Part shown: positions 59,476 through 64,000 of the stretch, one piece after another
Position numbering within the stretch: position 1 is the first letter of the stretch
Layout of the letters: each line of letters opens with the position of its first letter
Source of the DNA: Mumia flava
Lineage (GTDB): Bacteria; Actinomycetota; Actinomycetes; Propionibacteriales; Nocardioidaceae
NCBI RefSeq assembly: GCF_002797495.1
Contig: NZ_PGEZ01000001.1
Coordinates: forward strand, 2,480,001-2,544,000
Direction of reading: 5' to 3'
DNA length: 64,000 nt
Position numbers and translations under genes: made by a program
Notes under the pieces: generated by a model
Seen by the model: the letters and a program-made list of their open reading frames with translations, nothing else
Told to the model about the DNA's origin: nothing
Databases searched by the model: none

Positions 59476-60348
59476 TCAGCCGCGGCGGGCTCGCGAGACG
59501 CCGAACGCCGCACCGGCGAGCCCACCGGCGACCGCGGCACCGAGGACGCCGACCTTCGCCGCCTTGCGCCCGGTGCGGTAGTCCCAGACCTGCCAGCCGT
59601 GTCTGCGTGCGTGCTCGCGCAGTCGCCGGTCCGGGTTGATCGCGCAGGGACGGCCGACGAGCGACAGCATCGGGAGGTCGTTCGCGGAGTCCGAGTACGC
59701 AGAGCAGCGCTCCAGGTCGAGACCCTCGGTCCGCGCGAGCGCGCGCACGGCGTCGGCCTTCGCCTCGTGGTGCAGCATCTCGCCGACCAGTCGGCCGGTG
59801 TAGACGCCGTCGACGGACTCGGCGACGGTCCCGAGGGCACCGGTCAGGCCGAGCCGCGCGGCGATCACGCGCGCGATCTCGACCGGCGCGGCCGTGACCA
59901 ACCAGACCCGCTGGCCCTCGTCGAGGTGCATCTGCGTGAGGGCGCGGGTGCCGGGCCAGATCCGCGACGCCATCTGCTCGTCGAAGATGTCCAGGCAGAC
60001 GGCCTCGAGCTCGGCGACCTCGTGCCCGGCGATGAACGCCAGCGCGCTCGCGCGGGCGGACTCGACGTGCTCGGGGTCCTCCACACCGGCGAGCCGGAAG
60101 TACGTCTGCTTCCACGCCGCGTCGAGCAGCTGGGACGTCGTGAAGAACTTGCGCTTGTAGAGGCCGCGCGCGAGGTGGAACAGCGACGCGCCCTGCATGA
60201 TCGTGTTGTCGACGTCGAAGAAGGCGGCGGCACTCGGGTCCGGCGTCGCGAGGAAGGCGGACTCGACCTCGGCGGCCGCTGCGGACGCCTCGCCCGCGAG
60301 CAGGGAACGAGCACGGAGATTGCGGGGCGTGCGGTAGCCGTGATCCAC
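59476..60348 (-). CDS. HAD-IB family phosphatase (SerB1-like) with C-terminal anchor
   Basis: The 290-residue protein has HAD motif I AAFFDVDNTIMQG, motif II VWLVTAAP and motif III/IV YSDSANDLPMLSLVG, matching the HAD-IB subfamily related to phosphoserine phosphatase. The C-terminus is hydrophobic (VGVLGAAVAGGLAGAAFGVS), probably a membrane anchor. The GTG at 60346-60348 is preferred to the one at 60357 because TAGGGT lies 7 nt upstream. It is convergent with the PlsC gene and divergent from the ligase gene. Actual substrate unknown; a phospholipid headgroup is possible given the neighbour. Confidence 0.87.
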   Translation of the reverse strand: MDHGYRTPRNLRARSLLAGEASAAAAEVESAFLATPDPSAAAFFDVDNTIMQGASLFHLARGLYKRKFFTTSQLLDAAWKQTYFRLAGVEDPEHVESARASALAFIAGHEVAELEAVCLDIFDEQMASRIWPGTRALTQMHLDEGQRVWLVTAAPVEIARVIAARLGLTGALGTVAESVDGVYTGRLVGEMLHHEAKADAVRALARTEGLDLERCSAYSDSANDLPMLSLVGRPCAINPDRRLREHARRHGWQVWDYRTGRKAAKVGVLGAAVAGGLAGAAFGVSRARRG

Positions 60349-60355
60349 GCCTGTC

Positions 60356-60361
60356 ACCCTA
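60356..60361 (-). promoter_or_regulatory. -10 element of HAD gene
   Basis: TAGGGT on the minus strand lies 7 nt before the GTG at 60348. Confidence 0.45.
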
Positions 60362-60420
60362 CGACGACGTCACGTCCGCGTGGAGGGTCTGTGTCGGACC
60401 GGCTGTGCCAGACTCGAGCC

Positions 60421-61980
60421 ATGGTGCACAACCTCGCCGAGATCGCGTCGCGCCAGGCCGCCGCGCGCCCCGACGACGTGGCGTTCGAGGAGGCGTACGG
60501 CGACCGTCGCACGCTGACGTGGAGCGAGCTCGACGCACAGGTCGACCGGTTCGCCGCCTGGCTGTCCGGTCAGGGCCTGGTGGCCGGGCAGCGGGTCGCG
60601 CTGGTCCTCGAGAACCGCCTCGAGCTGCCTGTCGCCTACCTCGCCGTTCTGCGTCTGGGGCTGGTCGCGGTGCCGGTCAACCCGCGCGGCGCACACGACG
60701 AGGTGCTGGCGTTGTGCGCGCAGACCGGGACCCGCGTGGTCGTCGCCGAACGACGCTGGGCCAGCACGCTGACCGAGACCGGCCTGCGGACGGTGATCGC
60801 CGCTCCGCTGCGTGACGAGGACGTGCCCGCGGCACGGCCCGACGCCGCCGTCGCGTTCGCCGACGCGCTGGCGGCCGATGGACCCGCTCTGCCGCCGCCG
60901 CCCCAGGATCCCGAGTCCCTGGCTGTCCTGATGTCGACGTCGGGGACCAGCACCCGCCCTCGGATCGTCATGCTCAGCCACCGGGCGCTGCTGGCCAACA
61001 TCGTCCAGGTCGCAGCCATCCGTCCGCAGCCCATCGTGGCTGCTGACCGGATCCTCCTGGTCCTGCCGCTCTTCCACGTCTTCGCTCTCAACGGCGTGCT
61101 CGGGCAGGCGCTGCACCAGGGCGCGACCACCGTCCTGCTCGACCGGTTCGACGACCAGACGCTGGCCGAGGTCGCACGCGGCGCGATCACGGTCCTCCCG
61201 GTCGCGCCGCCGGTCGTCGCCGCCTGGTGCGGCCGGCCGGGAGTCGCCGAGGCGCTCGCCGGCGTCCGTACGGTCCTCAGCGGCGCGGCGCCGATCGAGG
61301 CGGACCTGGTCGAGGAGTTCAGCGCGACCGGCGGGACGACCCTGCACCAGGGGTACGGCCTGACCGAGGCGGCGCCCGTGGTCACCACGACCCTGGCGCA
61401 GACCGACCCCGTGCCCGGCTCGGTGGGGACCCCGGTCGAGGGGCTCGAGGTGCGGCTGGTCGACTCCGACGGCTCCGACGCCCACCCGGACGATCCGGGC
61501 GAGATCTGGCTGCGGGGCCCCAACCTCCTGACCGGATTCTGGCCCGACGGGACCGACGGTCCGGACGCCGACGGGTGGTTCGCGACCGGCGACGTCGGCA
61601 TCCGGGCGCCGGACGGGTCGCTCGTGCTGGTCGACCGCCTGCGCGAGCTCGTGATCGTGTCGGGCTTCAACGTCTACCCGCGCGAGGTGGAGGAGGTGCT
61701 GGCGGAGGCGCCCGGTGTCGCCGAGGTCGCGGTCGTCGGGGTGGGGGACCCCTACACCGGCGAGGCGGTCCGCGCGTACGTCGTCCCGGTCGTGCCCGAC
61801 GCCGACCCCGAGGAGACGGCGGAGCGGCTGCGGGCGTACGCGGCGCTGCGTCTGGCTGCGTTCAAGGTGCCGCGCGACATCGAGGTCACCGACGCGCTGC
61901 CGCACACGGCGACGGGGGAGATCTCGAAGAGCCGGTTGCGCGCGGCCGAGGCCCGGCGCGGCATCCAGGGGCTGCTGTGA
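60421..61980 (+). CDS. AMP-dependent acyl-CoA synthetase/ligase
   Basis: The 519-residue adenylate-forming enzyme has LHQGYGLTEAAPVVT, DGWFATGDVGIRAPDGSL and IVSGFNVYPREVEEVL. The C-terminal GEISKSRLR retains the catalytic Lys. The ATP loop is unusual: LMSTSGTSTRPRIVMLSH in place of TSGTTGxPKGVxxSH, without the Lys. Activity on a fatty or aromatic acid is likely but the substrate is unknown. The ATG at 60421 directly precedes the conserved NLAEIASRQAAARPDDVAF. Its stop overlaps the glutaredoxin-like GTG. Confidence 0.87.
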   Translation: MVHNLAEIASRQAAARPDDVAFEEAYGDRRTLTWSELDAQVDRFAAWLSGQGLVAGQRVALVLENRLELPVAYLAVLRLGLVAVPVNPRGAHDEVLALCAQTGTRVVVAERRWASTLTETGLRTVIAAPLRDEDVPAARPDAAVAFADALAADGPALPPPPQDPESLAVLMSTSGTSTRPRIVMLSHRALLANIVQVAAIRPQPIVAADRILLVLPLFHVFALNGVLGQALHQGATTVLLDRFDDQTLAEVARGAITVLPVAPPVVAAWCGRPGVAEALAGVRTVLSGAAPIEADLVEEFSATGGTTLHQGYGLTEAAPVVTTTLAQTDPVPGSVGTPVEGLEVRLVDSDGSDAHPDDPGEIWLRGPNLLTGFWPDGTDGPDADGWFATGDVGIRAPDGSLVLVDRLRELVIVSGFNVYPREVEEVLAEAPGVAEVAVVGVGDPYTGEAVRAYVVPVVPDADPEETAERLRAYAALRLAAFKVPRDIEVTDALPHTATGEISKSRLRAAEARRGIQGLL

Positions 61981-62234
61981 GCGCGTCGGGGCCGGGTGAC
62001 GCCCGGGTGGTGGTGTACGCGAAGCCGGGCTGCCACCTGTGCGAGGACGCCCTCGCGGTGGTCGCCGCGGTGTGCTCCGACCAGGGCGCGACCTGGCGCG
62101 AGGTCGACATCAGCGGCGACGCCGAGCTGATGCGGATCTACGGCGAGCAGATCCCCGTGACGTTCGTCGACGGGGCCCAGCACGACTTCTGGCGGGTGGA
62201 TCCGTCGCGGCTGGCCGCGGCGCTGCGGCCCTGA
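61977..62234 (+). CDS. Glutaredoxin family protein (Rv0508-type)
   Basis: The 85-residue protein has VVVYAKPGCHLCEDAL with the redox pair Cys19/Cys22 and the cis-Pro in QIPVTFVDG. It is a short thioredoxin-fold protein of the DUF836/glutaredoxin-like type. GTG at 61977 overlaps the ligase stop (GTGA). The gene lies before rex-hemA, as the homologous gene does before hemA in mycobacteria. Its redox partner is not known. Confidence 0.88.
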   Translation: MSASGPGDARVVVYAKPGCHLCEDALAVVAAVCSDQGATWREVDISGDAELMRIYGEQIPVTFVDGAQHDFWRVDPSRLAAALRP

Positions 62235-62280
62235 GGGACGCGGGTGAGCCGGGTCACCCCCGTCGGGAGCCCCGCGGATT

Positions 62281-62298
62281 TTGTTCTCACGTTCACAA
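62281..62298. promoter_or_regulatory. Rex operator (ROP)
   Basis: TTGTTCTCACGTTCACAA matches the Streptomyces ROP consensus TTGTGAACGCGTTCACAA at 14 of 18 positions, with a perfect right half. It would let Rex repress its own operon when NADH is low. Confidence 0.7.
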
Positions 62299-62303
62299 GC
62301 TCT

Positions 62304-62309
62304 TACAGT
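62304..62309 (+). promoter_or_regulatory. -10 element of rex-hemA
   Basis: TACAGT, with TTGTTC at 62281-62286 as a -35 (17-bp spacer). The -35 lies inside the Rex operator, so bound Rex would block polymerase. Confidence 0.55.
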
Positions 62310-62380
62310 GGATCAGTCGGTCCGCGGGTGTTCACCCGCCGGCAACCGAACGTCCACCGTACGCAGCGCCCAGGAGCGAC

Positions 62381-63064
62381 GTGAACGACCTGCGACCCCC
62401 GGCGGAAGACCGTCCGGTGGCACCGGGCATCCCGGAGGCCACCGTCGCGCGGCTCCCGTTGTACCTCCGGGCGCTCACGGCACTCGGCGAGACGGGCCTT
62501 CGGACCGTCTCCTCGGAGCAGCTCGCGACGGCGGCGGGCGTCAACTCCGCGAAGCTCCGCAAGGACCTCTCGTACCTGGGATCGTACGGCACCCGTGGCG
62601 TGGGCTACGACGTGGAGTACCTCCGCTACCAGATCGCCCGTGAGATCGGCCTGAACGAGGACTGGGCCGTCGTCATCATCGGGATCGGCAACCTCGGTCA
62701 GGCGCTGTCGAACTACGGGGGGTTCCGGTCACGTGGCTTCCGCATCGTCTCCCTCGTGGACGGTGATCCCGCACGGGTCGGCGAGCAGCACGGTGACCTG
62801 GTGATCGAGTCGATGAGCGACCTCGACCGGATCGTGAAGGAGAACGACATCTCCATCGGCGTGATCGCGACCCCGGGCGACGCCGCCCAGGGCGTCGCCG
62901 ACCGGCTGGTCAGCGCGGGCGTCACCAGCATCCTGAACTTCGCCCCCGCCGTGCTGACGGTCCCGAGCGGCATCGACGTCCGCAAGGTCGACCTGTCCAT
63001 CGAGCTGCAGATCCTCGCGTACCACGAGCAGCGCAAGCGGCTCCCGGGGGAGGTGCGGTCATGA
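62381..63064 (+). CDS. rex: Redox-sensing transcriptional repressor Rex
   Basis: The 227-residue protein senses NADH/NAD. The N-terminal winged helix has PEATVARLPLYLRALTAL and NSAKLRKDLSYLGSYGTRGVGYDV. The Rossmann domain has VVIIGIGNLGQALSNYGGF and IGVIATP, and the C-terminal swapped helix ends with ELQILAYHEQRKRL. GTG at 62381 has AGGAG upstream. It overlaps hemA by four bases (ATGA), as in the rex-hemACD operon of Streptomyces. Confidence 0.96.
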   Translation: MNDLRPPAEDRPVAPGIPEATVARLPLYLRALTALGETGLRTVSSEQLATAAGVNSAKLRKDLSYLGSYGTRGVGYDVEYLRYQIAREIGLNEDWAVVIIGIGNLGQALSNYGGFRSRGFRIVSLVDGDPARVGEQHGDLVIESMSDLDRIVKENDISIGVIATPGDAAQGVADRLVSAGVTSILNFAPAVLTVPSGIDVRKVDLSIELQILAYHEQRKRLPGEVRS

Positions 63065-64000
63065 GCGTCCTCGTCGTCGGGATCTCCCATCGCAGCGCCC
63101 CGGTGCCGGTGCTCGAGCGTGTCGCACTGACCGCCGAGGACGCGGCGAAGGTCGCGCAGTCCGCTCTCGAGGCCGAGGACGTCGCGGAGTCTCTCGTCGT
63201 GGCGACCTGCAACCGCACCGAGATCTACGTCGAGGCGGAGCGGTTCCACGGCTCGGTCGAGCACGTCACGGACCTGCTGATCGAGCGGTCCGGCCTGAGC
63301 CGCGAGACGCTCCTTCGTCACCTGTTCGTGCACTACGACAACGCCGCGGTCGCCCACCTCTTCTCCGTCGCAGCGGGCCTCGACTCGATGGTCGTGGGCG
63401 AGAGCCAGATCCTCGGGCAGGTCCGCGCCGCCCTCCAGCGCGGCCAGGACGGCGAGACGGTCGGACCCGCACTCAACGTGCTGTTCCAGCAGGCCCTGCG
63501 GATCGGCAAGCGCGGCCACGCCGAGACCGACATCGACCAGGCCGGTCCGTCGCTGGTGCAGGCCTCGCTCGACGAGGTCGAGCGCGCCGGCCACCGGCTG
63601 TCCGACCTGCGGGTGCTCGTGCTCGGCGCGGGCTCGATGGCCGCGCTCGCCGCGACCACCGCCTCGCGCCGTGGCGTGCGGTCGGTGACCGTCGCCAACC
63701 GGACGTACGCGAACGCCCGCCGCCTCGCCGAGACGATCGGCGCCACGGCGGTCGACTGGGGTCAGCGCGAGGCCGCCCTGGCCGAGGCGGATCTCGTGAT
63801 CTCCTGCACGGGCGCGACCGGCACCGTGATCGGCGTCGACACCGTCGCCCCCGTCGTCGCCGACCGCGACCGCCCGTACGTCCTGGTCGACCTGGCGCTG
63901 CCGCACGACGTGGCCGACGAGGTCGCCGACCTCTCGGGGGTCGCGGTGCTCGGGCTGGCCGAGCTGCAGCGGCGGCTGACCGACGCGCAGGGCACCGCCG
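63061..64000 (+). CDS. hemA: Glutamyl-tRNA reductase (3' end outside window)
   Basis: It reduces glutamyl-tRNA to glutamate-1-semialdehyde, the first step of haem synthesis. The 313 visible codons show VVGISHRSAPVPVLE, the catalytic Cys50 in VVATCNRTEIY, and FSVAAGLDSMVVGESQILGQV, the substrate-binding signature. The NADPH fold LRVLVLGAGSMA follows. The frame is open at the window edge, so roughly 100 or more residues are missing. It is translationally coupled to rex and thus under redox control. Confidence 0.96.
   Translation, partial: MSVLVVGISHRSAPVPVLERVALTAEDAAKVAQSALEAEDVAESLVVATCNRTEIYVEAERFHGSVEHVTDLLIERSGLSRETLLRHLFVHYDNAAVAHLFSVAAGLDSMVVGESQILGQVRAALQRGQDGETVGPALNVLFQQALRIGKRGHAETDIDQAGPSLVQASLDEVERAGHRLSDLRVLVLGAGSMAALAATTASRRGVRSVTVANRTYANARRLAETIGATAVDWGQREAALAEADLVISCTGATGTVIGVDTVAPVVADRDRPYVLVDLALPHDVADEVADLSGVAVLGLAELQRRLTDAQGTA

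Overview
The window is a very GC-rich (about 70% or more by eye) actinobacterial chromosome segment. It is most consistent with Nocardioidaceae/Propionibacteriales, but I cannot fix the genus. The evidence is Lsr2, a 33-residue bS22-type ribosomal protein, ClpC, radA-disA, rex-hemA, many GTG starts and many apparently leaderless promoters. There are no rRNA or tRNA genes, no transposases and no CRISPR arrays. Genes are densely packed, and no stretch longer than about 300 bp lacks a gene.

Two conserved housekeeping backbones are recognisable. I recall both from Mycobacterium tuberculosis. The first (4.8-44.6 kb) is DUF2520-panC-panD-coaX-lysS-lsr2-clpC-mutY-disA-radA (Rv3603c to Rv3585). The second (46.8-64 kb) is ppx-TIM barrel-proC-bS22-SDR-PlsC-SerB1-like HAD-glutaredoxin-hemA (about Rv0496 to Rv0509). 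These cover pantothenate/CoA synthesis, lysyl-tRNA, nucleoid silencing, proteolysis, DNA repair with c-di-AMP, proline, redox sensing and haem.

Accessory blocks sit inside these backbones. A secreted lipase, a GT4 glycosyltransferase and a mannose-1-phosphate guanylyltransferase lie at the left end. An acyltransferase/SGNH protein separates coaX from lysS. The main block (12.1-35.2 kb) separates lsr2 from clpC and continues past clpC to 40.3 kb. It encodes dTDP-rhamnose synthesis (rmlA, rmlB and a fused rmlC-rmlD), UDP-glucose dehydrogenase and three paralogous GT61 proteins with an extra N-terminal domain. It also encodes a GT2-TagF teichoic-acid-type polymerase, a related GT2 protein lacking the TagF half, an OafA-like acyltransferase, a methyltransferase and five P-loop sulfotransferase-like proteins in two subfamilies. 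Together they look like a locus for a rhamnose/uronate-containing, phosphodiester-linked and probably sulfated and acylated cell-surface glycopolymer. This is the best candidate for an undescribed system in the window.

A second accessory block (48.7-54.4 kb) is a TetR regulator, a sulfonate/taurine-type ABC importer and a cytoplasmic formylglycine sulfatase. It probably scavenges organosulfur compounds.

Readable regulation includes two ClgR-like boxes before clpC, a Rex operator overlapping the rex-hemA promoter, a palindromic operator before the lipase, and a 10-mer shared by the tetR and ABC-operon promoters. TANNNT -10 elements lie 6-8 nt before the start codon at about 15 genes. The first (glycosyltransferase) and last (hemA) genes run off the window.
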